NCBI GenBank assembly: GCA_965205595.1
Contig: CBDBHI010000087.1
Span: 3,285 to 67,284, forward strand
DNA length: 64,000 nt
Source: CATQHP01 sp965205595
GTDB lineage: Bacteria > Acidobacteriota > Terriglobia > Bryobacterales > UBA6623
Direction of reading: 5' to 3'
A program made the translations under genes and the position numbers. Numbering within the stretch: position 1 is the stretch's first letter; the number at the start of each line of letters is the position of its first letter. Below, one piece after another: positions 24,807-35,723 of the stretch. The notes below the pieces were generated by a model. The model did not search any database, was not told the origin of the DNA, and worked only from the letters and a program-made list of their open reading frames with translations.

Positions 24807-26138
24807 TCAAACGTTGAGAGGCTCAAGCGCAAGTGGGCCGGTCGAGTTCCCCAGCCTGTCGATTGGAACGCCCATTTTGTCCAGCAGGGTGAGGTGGAGG
24901 TTGGCTAGGGGCGTCTCCTCGCTATACCTTGTATGGTGACCGCCAGGTCCGGCGCCGCCACCAGCCAGCAAGATGGGCAGGTCGTACGAGCCGTGCGTGT
25001 TGCTGTCGGACATCCCGGCCCCGTAGACGATCATCGAGTGATCGAGTAGCGTTCCGTCACCATCAGGCGTGGAGGCAAGACGCCTGACAAATTCCGTGAA
25101 CAGCTCCATGTGGTAGCGGTTGATCTTGCGGAGCTTTTCGAGCTTCGCCGGATCCTTCTGGTGGTGCGAGATCGGGTGGTGGGCGTCGGGAACGCCGATC
25201 TCCGGGTACGTGCGGCCCGTGATCTCGCGCCCCATCATAAAGGTCGCGACGCGCGTCAGATCGGTCTCGTAGGCCAAGGCGAGCAGGTCAAACATGAGCT
25301 TGGCGTGCTCTCCGAAGGTCGTCGGGATGCCGGCTGGCTGTTCGACAACCGGCAACTCACGGTCCCTCTGCTCTTCCGCCATCTGGATGCGCCGTTCGAT
25401 ATCGCGCACCGCTTCCAGGTACTGGCTCAACTTGGCTCGATCGCCGTCCCCAACCTGGCGCGAGAGATCGTTAGCGCGTTCAGTGACAGAATCGAGTAAG
25501 CTTGCGTCCCTCGCAAGCCGCGCCCTTCGGACTTCGGGGTCCGTACTGCCGCTGTCTCCGAAGAGGCGCTCAAAAACGACGCGCGGATTGATCTCCATCG
25601 GTAAGGGTGTGGCCTCGTTCGCCCACGAGATCGTGTTCGTATAGGCGCAACTGAAGCCCTCGTCACAAGAGCCGGCGAAGTCGCGCCCGTCGAGCCCGAG
25701 TTCAAGCGTCGCCAGTTGCGTCTTGCGCCGAAGAACGCGACCCGCGATCTGGTCCATCGAAACTCCCGCGTGAAGGCTTGAGCCGTCGTCGCGTTGCGAT
25801 GCCACGGCAGTGAGGAAACGTGTGGACGCACGGGCGTGCGGCCCTTCGGCGTCGGGGCCGCGCATGCCGGAAAGCACCTGTACCTTGTCGCGAAACGGTT
25901 CGAGCGGCTCAAGGATCGACGGAAGCTCGAACTTGGTCCCCTCAGCCGTCGGAGTCCAGTGGGGCATCATCATCCCGTTGGGCACGTAGACGACGCCTAG
26001 CCGGCGTGGAGCGTTCGCGCCCGTCTCACGTAGCGGCGTCGCCGCCGGGACCATCGAGTCAAGAAGTGGCAGCGCAACGGAGGCGCCGAGCCCACGGAGT
26101 ACCAGCCGGCGTGGGATGGCCTTCTTAGTGATCATCAT
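24807..26138 (-). CDS. DUF1552 family exported protein
   Basis: A 443-aa protein starting at the ATG at 26138, which overlaps the stop of the upstream DUF1592-type gene by four bases (ATGA). The leader is Tat-like (PRRLVLRGLGASVALPLLDS). The body has DUF1552 signatures: LGVVYVPNGMMMPHWTPTAE, VQVLSGMRGPDAEGPHARAS, FERLFGDSGS, LAYETDLTRVATFMMGREIT, DAHHPISHHQKDPAKLEKL, LLDHSMIVYGAGMSDSNTHG and LLAGGGAGPGGHHTRY. This family always pairs with DUF1592-type cytochromes in Planctomycetes and Acidobacteria, as here. Its biochemical function is unknown; an alkaline-phosphatase-like relationship with DUF1501 has been suggested for related families. Confidence 0.9.
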   Translation of the reverse strand: MMITKKAIPRRLVLRGLGASVALPLLDSMVPAATPLRETGANAPRRLGVVYVPNGMMMPHWTPTAEGTKFELPSILEPLEPFRDKVQVLSGMRGPDAEGPHARASTRFLTAVASQRDDGSSLHAGVSMDQIAGRVLRRKTQLATLELGLDGRDFAGSCDEGFSCAYTNTISWANEATPLPMEINPRVVFERLFGDSGSTDPEVRRARLARDASLLDSVTERANDLSRQVGDGDRAKLSQYLEAVRDIERRIQMAEEQRDRELPVVEQPAGIPTTFGEHAKLMFDLLALAYETDLTRVATFMMGREITGRTYPEIGVPDAHHPISHHQKDPAKLEKLRKINRYHMELFTEFVRRLASTPDGDGTLLDHSMIVYGAGMSDSNTHGSYDLPILLAGGGAGPGGHHTRYSEETPLANLHLTLLDKMGVPIDRLGNSTGPLALEPLNV

Positions 26139-28537
26139 CGCTTCGACCTCCGCATACGGAACGGTGTGCTTTGTACGATACCAACAATAATTGACGACCA
26201 GCGATAGTCGTCAGCGGCTGCGTGGCGTACCACGCCCCGGATGGCGGGGCGATCGTAGGATTTCGCGCCGCGGCCGACCGCGTAGGCGAGGAGTTTTTCC
26301 GTGAGGGCGCTGACGAACTGCTCGCGGCGCTCGAGCAGCAACCCGCGGAGCCCGCCAGGCCCTTCGAAACGCGCCCCGCCGGGAAGTGAGCCCGCCGCGT
26401 CGACCGGCGATCCCGCCTCGGCGGTATCCCGCCATTTGCCGACTGCGTCGTAGTTTTCGAGCGCGAACCCAAGCGGGTCCATCGGAGCGTGGCATGCCGC
26501 GCAGGCGGGGTTCTCCCGGTGCTGCTCCAGCCGTTCACGGACCGTCGCCGGCTCTCCGGTTTTGCCGCGGGCAGGCAGATCGGGCACGTCCGCCGGCGGA
26601 GGGGGCGGAGGGGCGCCGAGGAGATTCGCAAGGATCCATTTGCCGCGAAGCACGGGAGAAGTTCGGTTGGGGTAGGACGTGACGGTGAGCAGGCTTCCTT
26701 GGCCCAGGATGCCGCCTCGGCGCTCCGCCAGTTTTGCACTGAGTTTCACTCGGCGGAAGTGACTGCCGTAGACGCCTGGAATTCCGTAGTGCTGCGCTAG
26801 ACGCTCGTTGGCAAAAGTGTAGTCGGCGTCGAGCAAATCCATTACACTCCGGTCTTCGTCGAGCAAGCTTGAGACGAAAAGCTCGGTTTCTCTCAAGAAT
26901 GCCTCGCGGAGGTTCTCATCCCATTCCGGAAATGTAGCGCCGTCGGGAACCACGCTCCGAAGATTCCTGAGGTACAACCACTGGCCGGCGAAATTCGCGA
27001 CCAACGCCTTCGAGCGGGGATCCGCGAGCATCCGTTGGGTTTGCTCCTTGAGAACGGCTGGCTGACCAAGCCACCCAGCCTCCGCGAGATCGAGCAGCTC
27101 CGCGTCGGGGATGCTGCTCCACAAGAAGAACGACAACCTCGACGCGAGCTCGAGATCGCTTAGCTGGTAGGCGGCGCCCGGGGCCGCGTCGTCCGGATCC
27201 CGCTCGATCCGAAAAAGGAAATCCGGCGAAATCAGCAGCCTCTCAAGGGCAAGCTGGATCCCGGAGTCGAAGCTTCCGCCGCGCCGCCCATTGCGATAGA
27301 ACTCCATCAGAGTATTCAGATCCGCCGGCGCTACTGGTCGTCGGTACGCGAGCCGCGCGAGCGAGGTCAGAATCTCACCAGCGCAGCTCTCTTGGTCCGC
27401 TGTCGCCCCGCACGTTGTAAGAATTTTTCGGCTGGGCGTATCGCCGGGCCCCTGACTTTCGAACGGACCTGTAATGGTCATGCGCTCAACCGCTGCGTTT
27501 CCGTCGCGCATCTCGTTCACCGCCGAGGCGAAGACCGATTGGCGCGGCTGCAGAACGCCCTCCGGCTCGCTGAACTTGCGAACGAACGAGACCCCGATCA
27601 GATGCGACCCCGCCGTTGCTTGCAATCGCAGCCGCAGGTTCGAATCAGCGACTAGCATGTACTCTTCCCATTGCGGGTCGCCGAACTGATTGCCCGCGTA
27701 GCTGGCCGGCGCCTGCACGCCGTCTGGCTCTTCCCCTCCAAAGCTGAAGGTCTTAGAGCGAACGCCGTCAAAGCGAACTTCGAGCTCGTGACGAGAACCC
27801 ATTCCGCGAACGTAGTTGACATAGTTGCGGTGCAATCGGAGTTCAAGGTCGTATTCTCCTGTTACAGGGAAGTAGTGTCGCGCCGCTAAGCCGCCGCGGG
27901 AGCCGAACGGCAGGTCGTCGCTCATACGGTCGTCCTGCCGCAGCAGGATCGGCACGTAGTAGTTTTCCGATGCCGGCGACAACGGGATCTGGCCGAGGGC
28001 GAGCCGGGCCGTCTTGCGCGCCGCCGAGAGATAGCGCTCCATCAATGCGGGCGACACGGTGAGCGCCTCGGCTATGTTGTCGAAGCCGCTTCCGTCGATT
28101 TCGTCCGCGGGCAGCAAAGCGTTGACGTCGACTTCGAGGGCAAGCAGGTCTCGTACAGCGTTGGCGTATTCGGCGCGATTGAGGCGATGAAACGCTTCAG
28201 TTCGCCCAGGGTTCGGATGGGCCGCGGCGTGCTCGTCGATCTGGGATTCAAGCCACCTAGCGAGATTGTCGTAAGTCTTATTTGCCGGCCGCGGTTTGCC
28301 GGCGGGAGGCATAGTCCGGGCGCGCAGCTTGGCTACAACCTTCTCCCAACTCTCGATTTGCTCGCCAAGCTTCGACAGATCAAGCTCGTTCAGGTTGAGG
28401 TTGGCATTGCTGAGCTGGTCGTTGTGGCACCCGACGCAATAGTTGTTCAGGGTCGCCTGAAGCAACGAAGTGTCGGCGCTCGCAACCGCGCTGAATAGTA
28501 TGACGGCCAGGTAGGGAATCGGCGAGTGTCGCAACAT
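26135..28537 (-). CDS. DUF1592/DUF1588/DUF1587 cytochrome-like exported protein
   Basis: An 800-aa protein with a Sec leader (LAVILFSAVASA) and the domain order expected for this group. A haem-binding CVGCH is at about residue 35. A DUF1587-like region follows (FHRLNRAEYANAVRDLLALE), then DUF1595 (LTSLARLAYRRPVAPADLNT), DUF1592 (LASRLSFFLWSSIPDAELLD), DUF1588 (GGILGQGSLLTVTSYPNRTS with CAACH near residue 680) and DUF1585 at the C-terminus (LTEKLLAYAVGRGAKSYDRP). Two CxxCH motifs suggest c-type haems and a redox role in the periplasm. It is the first gene of a two-gene operon with the DUF1552 gene. Family function is not established; it is abundant in polymer-degrading bacteria. Confidence 0.92.
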   Translation of the reverse strand: MLRHSPIPYLAVILFSAVASADTSLLQATLNNYCVGCHNDQLSNANLNLNELDLSKLGEQIESWEKVVAKLRARTMPPAGKPRPANKTYDNLARWLESQIDEHAAAHPNPGRTEAFHRLNRAEYANAVRDLLALEVDVNALLPADEIDGSGFDNIAEALTVSPALMERYLSAARKTARLALGQIPLSPASENYYVPILLRQDDRMSDDLPFGSRGGLAARHYFPVTGEYDLELRLHRNYVNYVRGMGSRHELEVRFDGVRSKTFSFGGEEPDGVQAPASYAGNQFGDPQWEEYMLVADSNLRLRLQATAGSHLIGVSFVRKFSEPEGVLQPRQSVFASAVNEMRDGNAAVERMTITGPFESQGPGDTPSRKILTTCGATADQESCAGEILTSLARLAYRRPVAPADLNTLMEFYRNGRRGGSFDSGIQLALERLLISPDFLFRIERDPDDAAPGAAYQLSDLELASRLSFFLWSSIPDAELLDLAEAGWLGQPAVLKEQTQRMLADPRSKALVANFAGQWLYLRNLRSVVPDGATFPEWDENLREAFLRETELFVSSLLDEDRSVMDLLDADYTFANERLAQHYGIPGVYGSHFRRVKLSAKLAERRGGILGQGSLLTVTSYPNRTSPVLRGKWILANLLGAPPPPPPADVPDLPARGKTGEPATVRERLEQHRENPACAACHAPMDPLGFALENYDAVGKWRDTAEAGSPVDAAGSLPGGARFEGPGGLRGLLLERREQFVSALTEKLLAYAVGRGAKSYDRPAIRGVVRHAAADDYRWSSIIVGIVQSTPFRMRRSKR

Positions 28538-28704
28538 ATGCGGGTCGGCCCCTGTTGATTCTACGCCAGACCCAAGTTCCGCGGGACCACGCCAATCTTA
28601 AGCCCACCCCCCGCCAATGCAAAACAACGCTCCCCGCGACACCTTTTCGGGACTCACCTGGTGCTACACTCTGCCGCAGAAGCGATTGCAAGATAAAAAT
28701 GATT

Positions 28705-29931
28705 ATGAATCGACGCAGTTTTCTGGGGGCTGGAATCAGTGCGGGCCTTGCCGCGGCTCCCCAGCTCGCTTTCGCAACGGCCCAACAGACGAAGGGATCG
28801 AAAATGAAAATCACCCGGCTCGAAACGATCGTTCTCGATAACATTGACCCTCCGATCGGACATCGGAAGTGGCTGTTCATCAAGCTGCACACCGACGAGG
28901 GGCTCGTCGGACTTGGCGAACGCGTATCAGGTGGCGTCACGAATCTGAAGCCCCAAGTCGAGCTGCTCAACGATCTTTGTGATCGCTTCGTCATCGGCCA
29001 GAGCCCATTCGACATCGAGAAGATCTGGCAGACGATGTACACCAGCGTTCACGACTACCGGCATCCGAGTCTCTACTCCGTTCCGGCGTTCTCGGCGATC
29101 GAGATGGCGTGTTGGGATCTAGTCGGCAAGGCGACCAATCAGCCGATCTACAACCTACTGGGAGGCAAATACAACGACAAGCTGCGAGCCTATGCATACC
29201 TGAACACGGCGGGAGTGTGGGAGCGGCCCGAGCTAGCCGGAGAGCGTGCCGCCGAGCTTGTGGCTGACGGCAACACGGTGTGCAAGCTCGACCCGTTCCG
29301 GCCGATCACAGGGCCGCCGAAGGACTATTCACTCAAGACAATCCGACACGTAGCGAAGATCTTTCGGGCGATGCGTGACGCTGTCGGCGATGACCTCGAA
29401 ATCGGAATCGGGACCCATGGGCAGTTTTCCACAGCCGGGGCGATCCGCGTCGCCGGCATTCTAGAGGAATTCGACCCCTACTTTTTCGAAGAGCCGGTTG
29501 CGCCGGAGAACGTAGACGAGATGGCGCGCGTGGCGGCCCATACAAACATCCCGATCGCGACTGGTGAGCGCCTGGTGACGAAGTTCGAATTCGCCAAGGT
29601 GCTCGAGAAGCAGGCCGCCCAGATCATCCAGCTCGACGTCGGACAGTGCGGCGGAATCCTCGAGTCGAAGAAGATTGCCGGCATGGCGGAGACGCACTAC
29701 GCGATGATCGCGCCACACATGTACTGCGGTCCGGTGTCGGCGGCAGCGGCCGTGCAGCTCGATACATGCTGCTCCAACTTCCTTATTCAGGAGTACAACA
29801 CCAACGACCTGCACCGGGACGTCTTCGTCGAGCCGATGAAGTTCGAGAACGGGTTCATCGTCCCGCCGACAGGGCCGGGCCTGGGAGTAGAGCTCGACGA
29901 GGCGGTGGTGAAAAGGCAGCTTGCCTCTTAG
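28705..29931 (+). CDS. Tat-exported enolase-superfamily (MR/MLE) protein, galactonate-dehydratase-like
   Basis: About 408 aa from the ATG at 28705, or 410 aa from the ATG at 28699. It has a twin-arginine leader (MNRRSFLGAGISAGLAAAPQ), unusual for this normally cytoplasmic family. The enolase capping domain (ITRLETIVLDNIDPPIG) is followed by the barrel. Expected ligand positions are visible as FFEEPVAPENVDEM (Glu) and IPIATGERLVTKFEF (Glu). The catalytic-His region is IAPHMYCGPVSAAAAVQL. The first metal-ligand position reads EIGIGTHGQFSTAGAI, where galactonate dehydratases have Asp-x-His-Gly, so Asp appears to be replaced by Gly. It may dehydrate a sugar acid, or be altered. It is divergent from the DUF1592 operon and has a weak ribosome site. 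Confidence 0.8.
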   Translation: MNRRSFLGAGISAGLAAAPQLAFATAQQTKGSKMKITRLETIVLDNIDPPIGHRKWLFIKLHTDEGLVGLGERVSGGVTNLKPQVELLNDLCDRFVIGQSPFDIEKIWQTMYTSVHDYRHPSLYSVPAFSAIEMACWDLVGKATNQPIYNLLGGKYNDKLRAYAYLNTAGVWERPELAGERAAELVADGNTVCKLDPFRPITGPPKDYSLKTIRHVAKIFRAMRDAVGDDLEIGIGTHGQFSTAGAIRVAGILEEFDPYFFEEPVAPENVDEMARVAAHTNIPIATGERLVTKFEFAKVLEKQAAQIIQLDVGQCGGILESKKIAGMAETHYAMIAPHMYCGPVSAAAAVQLDTCCSNFLIQEYNTNDLHRDVFVEPMKFENGFIVPPTGPGLGVELDEAVVKRQLAS

Positions 29932-29998
29932 CTCAAATGGACAATCGAAACCGTTCGAACAAGTCGGCGAATGTGACTCTTTGCTATAACATGGCGGC

Positions 29999-31483
29999 AT
30001 GCCGCGCCGTTCGCAGATGTTAAGCAGACAGCGCGTCTGCGTAGCGCTTGCTGCGCTTGTGTGGTCGACCGCGGGTCTTGCCGAGGAGTCTTCCGGATTG
30101 GCCCGGGCAGTCCGCCAGGGGAGAATAGCCGAGCTTCAATCGCTCTTGCGCGGCTCGACCGATCCGAACACACGCCAAGCTGACGGCGCGACCGCCTTGC
30201 ACTATGCGGCCCACAGGGACGATCTGCAGGCCGCCTCGCTGTTGATTGAAGCGGGAGCGGATACGAACGCGGCAAACCAGCTTGGTGCCACGCCCCTGTG
30301 GTTGGCCGCCGTCAACGGCAGCCCGGAGATGATTGAGCTTCTCTTGCAAGCCGGGGCCGACCCGAACGTTTCTCTGAAGCTGGGAGAAACGCCGCTGATG
30401 GCGGCATCGCGGGCCGGCGCCCTATCAGCGCTCGACCAGATCCTCGCGCACGGAGCTGAGGTCAACGCCGCCGAGATCGAGCGGGGCCAGACTGCTTTGA
30501 TGTGGGCTGTCGCGCAAGGCCACGCCGAGGCGGCGCGCCTGCTCATCGCCAACGGCGCAGACCTGCGCGCTCGAACCAAGGTCTACTACCAGCTTGAAAA
30601 CACCGCGGGAAACACGAATTCCAGCGGAAACTTCAGAATGGCCCGCGGCGGTTCGACGCCGCTGCTCTTCGTCGCGCGCAACGGTGATATCGCTACGGCG
30701 AGGGTGCTACTTGAAGCCGGCGCCAATGTAAACGACACGTCGGCGGCCGGCGAGAGCGCGTTGGTTATGGCGGCGCACAGCGGTCATGGGCCGCTTGCCA
30801 TCTACCTACTTAAACAAGGCGCGGATCCGAATGCGGCCGAAGCCGGCTATACCGCACTGCATGCTGCGGTTCTCCGGAGTGACCACGCGCTAGTCGGGGC
30901 GCTACTCGGCCATGGCGCCGATATTGACGCGCGCGTCGAGCGCGGCACACCCGGCCGCAGGTTCAGCGCGGACTATTCTATCCGCGCGCAACTCGTTGGC
31001 GGATCCGCATTCTGGCTTGCCGCGAAGTACGGTGAACTGGAAATCATCCGTACTCTAGCCGAGCGTGGCGCCGACACCTCGATCAGGCCAAACACTGGAG
31101 TCTCGGCGATTCAAGCCGCAATGGGTTCTCCGGGTGGTTCCCTCGAGAATCGCCGTGATCGCATAGGAAAAACGCCTCCAGATCCGCTCGTAGAAGAAGA
31201 AATGACGCTCGAACTCTCGCGGTTCATTCTCGACCTCGGCGCGGATGTCAACACGGCGGACATGAAAGGCAACACGGCTCTCCACCATGCCGTTCTAAAG
31301 AGATTCAAGAAGGTGATCAACTTCCTACTGGCGAACGGCGCCGACATCAGTCCTGCAAACGTCAGCGGACAAACGCCACTAATCCTAGCCGAGACGGTTC
31401 AGAGTATTCCCGGGACGAATGCACTCAAGGGGAAGCGCCCTGAGATCGCGGCGCTACTGCGGCGACTAGGTGCGACGACGTAA
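29999..31483 (+). CDS. Exported ankyrin-repeat protein
   Basis: A 494-aa protein with a Sec leader (VCVALAALVWSTAGLA) and about ten ankyrin repeats with typical cores, such as DGATALHYAAHRDDLQAASL, LGATPLWLAAVNGSPEMIEL, RGQTALMWAVAQGHAEAARL, AGESALVMAAHSGHG and KGNTALHHAVLKRFKKVINF. Two non-repeat insertions are visible at about 195-215 and 325-345. Secreted ankyrin proteins of this shape often accompany DUF1592/DUF1552 genes in acidobacterial genomes. It is probably a periplasmic protein-binding scaffold. It lies 67 bases after the enolase-type gene and is likely co-transcribed. Confidence 0.9.
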   Translation: MPRRSQMLSRQRVCVALAALVWSTAGLAEESSGLARAVRQGRIAELQSLLRGSTDPNTRQADGATALHYAAHRDDLQAASLLIEAGADTNAANQLGATPLWLAAVNGSPEMIELLLQAGADPNVSLKLGETPLMAASRAGALSALDQILAHGAEVNAAEIERGQTALMWAVAQGHAEAARLLIANGADLRARTKVYYQLENTAGNTNSSGNFRMARGGSTPLLFVARNGDIATARVLLEAGANVNDTSAAGESALVMAAHSGHGPLAIYLLKQGADPNAAEAGYTALHAAVLRSDHALVGALLGHGADIDARVERGTPGRRFSADYSIRAQLVGGSAFWLAAKYGELEIIRTLAERGADTSIRPNTGVSAIQAAMGSPGGSLENRRDRIGKTPPDPLVEEEMTLELSRFILDLGADVNTADMKGNTALHHAVLKRFKKVINFLLANGADISPANVSGQTPLILAETVQSIPGTNALKGKRPEIAALLRRLGATT

Positions 31484-32258
31484 GCTGTGCCTATCGTTTA
31501 TTCCGTTCACGTTGAAAACATTGAGCTTGCAGGAAACTATTAGAATGCCGTCACGCCGTTCAGTCGTCGGGCAACTCAGCGTGGACGACGTCGCAATTCA
31601 AGCACCCAAGGCACACGGGAAGCCGAAAGAAATGTCACGCGATGCTTCGTCGACACGGAGCTCCTGCCGAGAATGCAGGCGGTCTCTCTTCCTGATCGGC
31701 TTCGTATCTCGCTGATTCTCAAGCGTCCCGGCACCAAAGGACGACGGCCGAAGTCGGAGCTGTAGTCAATTCTGTAGCTAACAGAACCACAAGGATCAAC
31801 AAGTATCAACAACCCCGGTTTTGTGAGCTGCTTATCCTATAAGACTTGCAATGTGCTGTTCAGCACAGATAGCCTGCGTGTGAAGCAGATTCTGCCTCCC
31901 GGCCTGAACCTCTTGTTTTCAACTACTTACGATTCAAAGACTTACGGCGGACTTGTTGAAACCTGTTGAAACTTGTGGTTTCTGGGTGCTCTGAACAGCT
32001 ACAAAATTATCTACAGTCCTCCTGCGTCGCCGGTGCGGCCCTGTCGTTTGACCAGGGCCCCATCCGCACTGAAATGCGAGGTTGCCGAAGGCTAAGTCAA
32101 GACCCTCCAGCATAGGCACAATTAGCAATTCCCCATGCACAGCCTCCATATGGGGAAAACTCGAACCCCAAACCAAAAGTTCCGGCGATTCCAGGATGCG
32201 ACCTCGCCCAGTGGGTTCCCCTATTTGTAAGCAATCCAGCGATCGATACAATTGTGAA
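31484..32258. other. Non-coding region before the RHS gene
   Basis: About 775 bases with no supported gene. A hairpin at 32033-32069 (GTGCGG-CCCTG / CAGGG-CCGCAC) may be a terminator or leader structure. Repeated TTGAAAC motifs lie around 31958-31975 (GTTGAAACCTGTTGAAAC). The promoter of the RHS gene is expected here. Base composition is lower in GC than in the neighbours. Confidence 0.45.
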
Positions 32259-34604
32259 TTGCGCTTCAAAGTTCTCGTTGCCGCCGCGGCGCTTTTCGCC
32301 GTCACCCCTTTTGCCTCCGCTCAAGCCACCGGCCAAGCCGCGTCCGACGGTGCTTCTCGACTGAACGGACCGCGCCCCGAGAGCATCGCTGGCAACTCCG
32401 TAGACGCGGGCACCGGCGCGTTCCTCTACACAGTCCCGACGATCACAGTGCAGGGCGGCCGGGCGATGGACTTCCCGCTGCTCTACCACTCGCTCGCGAC
32501 GATGTCCGGCGGCCGGCTCGGCCCCGGCTGGACCCACCCTTATGAGGCGTCACTCTCGGTTGCTTCCAATGGCGACGCAATTGTCCACTGGGACTCCTAC
32601 CGCAAAAACACGTACACCAACACCAGCGGCAACTCCTTCGCGGGCGCGGATGAATCCGCCAACTACGACCGTGTCGTGGCCTCGACCAACATCTTCACCG
32701 TCACTCGCCGCGACGGCACCGCCTACGAGTTCGATAGAAACAACGGCCGCCTGCGCGAGATCCGCAACCACGTCGGTCAGGAAATCCGCGTCCAGTACGA
32801 TTCCGACGGCCGGCCCAACCGCGTCATCGAAGACATCACCAACAAAGACATCGACCTCGTCTACGACCCGGCCGGCCGATTGGTCGAACTGCAAGACCCG
32901 GCGGGCGCCCGCACCCTCTTCGCCTACAACTCCGCCGGCTCGCTCGACGCCGTCCACAGCCCGGCAACGTTCGACAACGCGCCGGTCACGCTGACCGGGC
33001 CCGTACCGATCTCACCTGGAAGCTCCGCCTTTTTCACTCTCGACGTGAGCGGCCCGGCCGAGGTCGGTGCAATCCGTCTCGACAGTCTCAATCTCGCGCA
33101 CGCCGACGCGGCCAACTCGAGCATCATCCTCGAGTCACCTCGGGGCACCGTTGTCAACATAACCGCTCGCGCTTCGCGTCCGAGTCCGAGTGTCTTCGAT
33201 TTCGATGACGTGTTGATCGGTGACTTCGCCGGCGAAGACCCGCGCGGCCGCTGGCGTCTTCGCATCAACGACGGCGCGCCCAGTAATTCAAGCTCTGGAG
33301 GCGAGCTCAACCAGTGGCGGATGTATCTCTCCGGCCCAACCTACCCCACCTACTTCGTCTACGATTCGCAATCGCGCTTGCGCCGTATCGAAGATTCCCA
33401 GCGTGCGCGCATTCTCGCCAACACATACGACTTCCAAGGGCGCGTCGTGGCGCAAGACGACGGACTCGGCACTACCCCACCCACGCAATTCAGCTATACG
33501 ACTACCCAGATTAGCCGCAACCGCACGATCTACACCGACCGCCTCGAGAATCGCTGGATCTACGAACACGACTTCGACTATCACCTGCTGCGTTTCATCG
33601 ATCCATTGGGCGGCGAAACCAGCCACGAATACGACGCTAACGGCAACCGCGTCACGCTCACCGACGCGCTCGACCGGATCTCGGGTTTTCAATACGATGC
33701 GTCCGGCAATTTGGTCTCGATGACCGACCCCTCCGGCGCGACAGCCCGGATGACCTATAGCGCCCGCAATCTGCGCTCACTGACGGACGCGCTCGGCAGT
33801 ACAACGCGCTTCACCTACGACCAAAATAATGTCGTCAGCGTCGAAGACGCCCTCGGAAATATCTCCGAGAGAACGTTCAACTCCAGCTCGCAGCCCACCG
33901 GCATCCGTCTTCCAGCGGGCCGTGGGCGACACTTACCGACCCAACAAATCTTCGGCTACGCGGGCGGAATGCTTGTCAACGCATCACACCGCGACCCGAT
34001 GGCGGGTTCCGGCGGCCTCGGTTACGAGCCGATGGGCCGAGTCGAAAAGATTACGGACTCTGACGGTTTTGAACACGAGGTCGAGTACGACTCACGCGGC
34101 CATCTGATCCGCACGACCGACCCTCTCGGATACAGCAACCGTTCGGAGTACGATCACCGCAGCCGGCTCGTAAAACAGATTGACGCCAAGGGCAACGCTA
34201 CCGAGTTTCGCTACAACGGCAACAATTTGATCGTCGAGATCGTCAACGCCCTCGGCCACTCGACCCTGATGGAGTACGACGCCGAGGACCATCCCGTGCG
34301 CATGATCGACCCGGCCGGCAACGTCACTGAGATGAAGTTCGACGACGCCGGACGAATGGTCGACCAAATTGACGGCGAGGGCAATGCGCGCCGCACCCGG
34401 TACGACGCCGTAGGAAATGTCGTCGCGCTCTTCGACGCCGACGACGAGCCGATCCGCAAGATCACCTACGACGACCGTGATCTGCCGATAGTCGACGAAG
34501 ACGCTCTCGGAAACAAGACAGTCACTACGTATGATGCAGCCGGGCGGCCAGTCGCCTATGAAGACCCTTCCGGCCGCGTCACCCGAGCCGGCTACGACGC
34601 TCTA

Positions 34605-35723
34605 GTACTAACTTGCGAAAGTAAGGCCTTTAACTGTAAAATGTCGGTATGGCAAGACCGGCAACGGTGATTCGACTGAACGCCGAGGAAGAAGAGACGC
34701 TGCGACTCTGGGTGCGCGGCCACAAGTCCGAACGGCGCATGGTGGAGCGCGCTCGCATTGTGCTGCTGGCGGCCGCCGCTACCTCGACCGCCGAGATCGC
34801 CCGGCAACTGGGATCCCCGGCGGCGCGCGTGTCGAAATGGCGCACCCGCTTCGCCCAGCAACGTCTGGCGGGATTATGCGATCAAGCGCGTTCCGGCAGG
34901 CCCGCGCGGTACGACCAAGCGACGCGCAAACGCATCCTCTGCCAACTCGACGAAGCTCCGCCCGAAGGGCACGCCACTTGGACAGGCGAACTGCTCGCGG
35001 AAGCTCTCGGCGACGTCAGCAAGCATCAAGTCTGGCGCGTACTGCGGCAGCTCGGCGTGTCCTTGCGGCGGCGGCGCAGTTGGTGTTTGTCAACCGACCC
35101 GGAGTTCGCTCGCAAGGCCGCCGACATTGTCGGACTCTACCTCAGCCCGCCGGAAAACGCCGTGGTGCTCGCGGTCGACGAGAAGCCGAGCATCCAGGCC
35201 TTGGAGCGAGCGCAGGGCTGGCTACGCTTGCCCAACGGCAAGGCCTTGACGGGCTTCTCGCACGGCTACAGGCGGCACGGCACGACGCCGCTTTTCGCCG
35301 CGCTGGAAGTGGCTACCGGATTCATCATCGCCGGACACTATTGGCGCCGACGGCGTCGCGAGTTTCTCGACTTCATGAACCACATCGCGGCCATCCACGA
35401 AGGCCGCGAGATCCACATCATCTTGGATAACTTGAACACTCACAAGCCCAAAAATGACCGCTGGCTGCAACGTCATGCGAACATCCATTTTCACTACACG
35501 CCGACCTACAGTTCGTGGATGAATCAGGTTGAGGTGTGGTTTTCGATTCTGAGCCGCCGCGCCTTGCGGGGGGCGAGTTTCACTTCCCCCCGGCAGGTGC
35601 GCGAGGCCATCGACAGCTTCGTCCGCGTCTACAACTCCAAGGCTACTCCGTTCGAATGGACCAAGACCGTCGTCGCCCCTCGTCCCCTCGCCAGTAAATA
35701 TTCTAACTTACGCAACTAAGTAC
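34605..35723 (+). mobile_element. IS630-family insertion sequence, copy 2 (1119 bp)
   Basis: Flanked by TA (34603-34604 and 35724-35725) within an original CTAG, with the same terminal inverted repeats as copy 1. Excision of the element plus one TA restores the RHS frame exactly. The near-complete identity to copy 1, 33 kb away, points to very recent transposition. Confidence 0.95.
34649..35719 (+). CDS. IS630-family transposase, copy 2
   Basis: The 356-aa protein is identical to that of copy 1 as far as I can see. The HTH region and the DDE residues (VDEKPS, LDNLNTHK, NQVEVWF) are intact. A base change at 35674 relative to 1820 is silent (Val). It is oriented with the RHS gene and therefore probably transcribed with it. 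Confidence 0.95.
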   Translation: MARPATVIRLNAEEEETLRLWVRGHKSERRMVERARIVLLAAAATSTAEIARQLGSPAARVSKWRTRFAQQRLAGLCDQARSGRPARYDQATRKRILCQLDEAPPEGHATWTGELLAEALGDVSKHQVWRVLRQLGVSLRRRRSWCLSTDPEFARKAADIVGLYLSPPENAVVLAVDEKPSIQALERAQGWLRLPNGKALTGFSHGYRRHGTTPLFAALEVATGFIIAGHYWRRRRREFLDFMNHIAAIHEGREIHIILDNLNTHKPKNDRWLQRHANIHFHYTPTYSSWMNQVEVWFSILSRRALRGASFTSPRQVREAIDSFVRVYNSKATPFEWTKTVVAPRPLASKYSNLRN

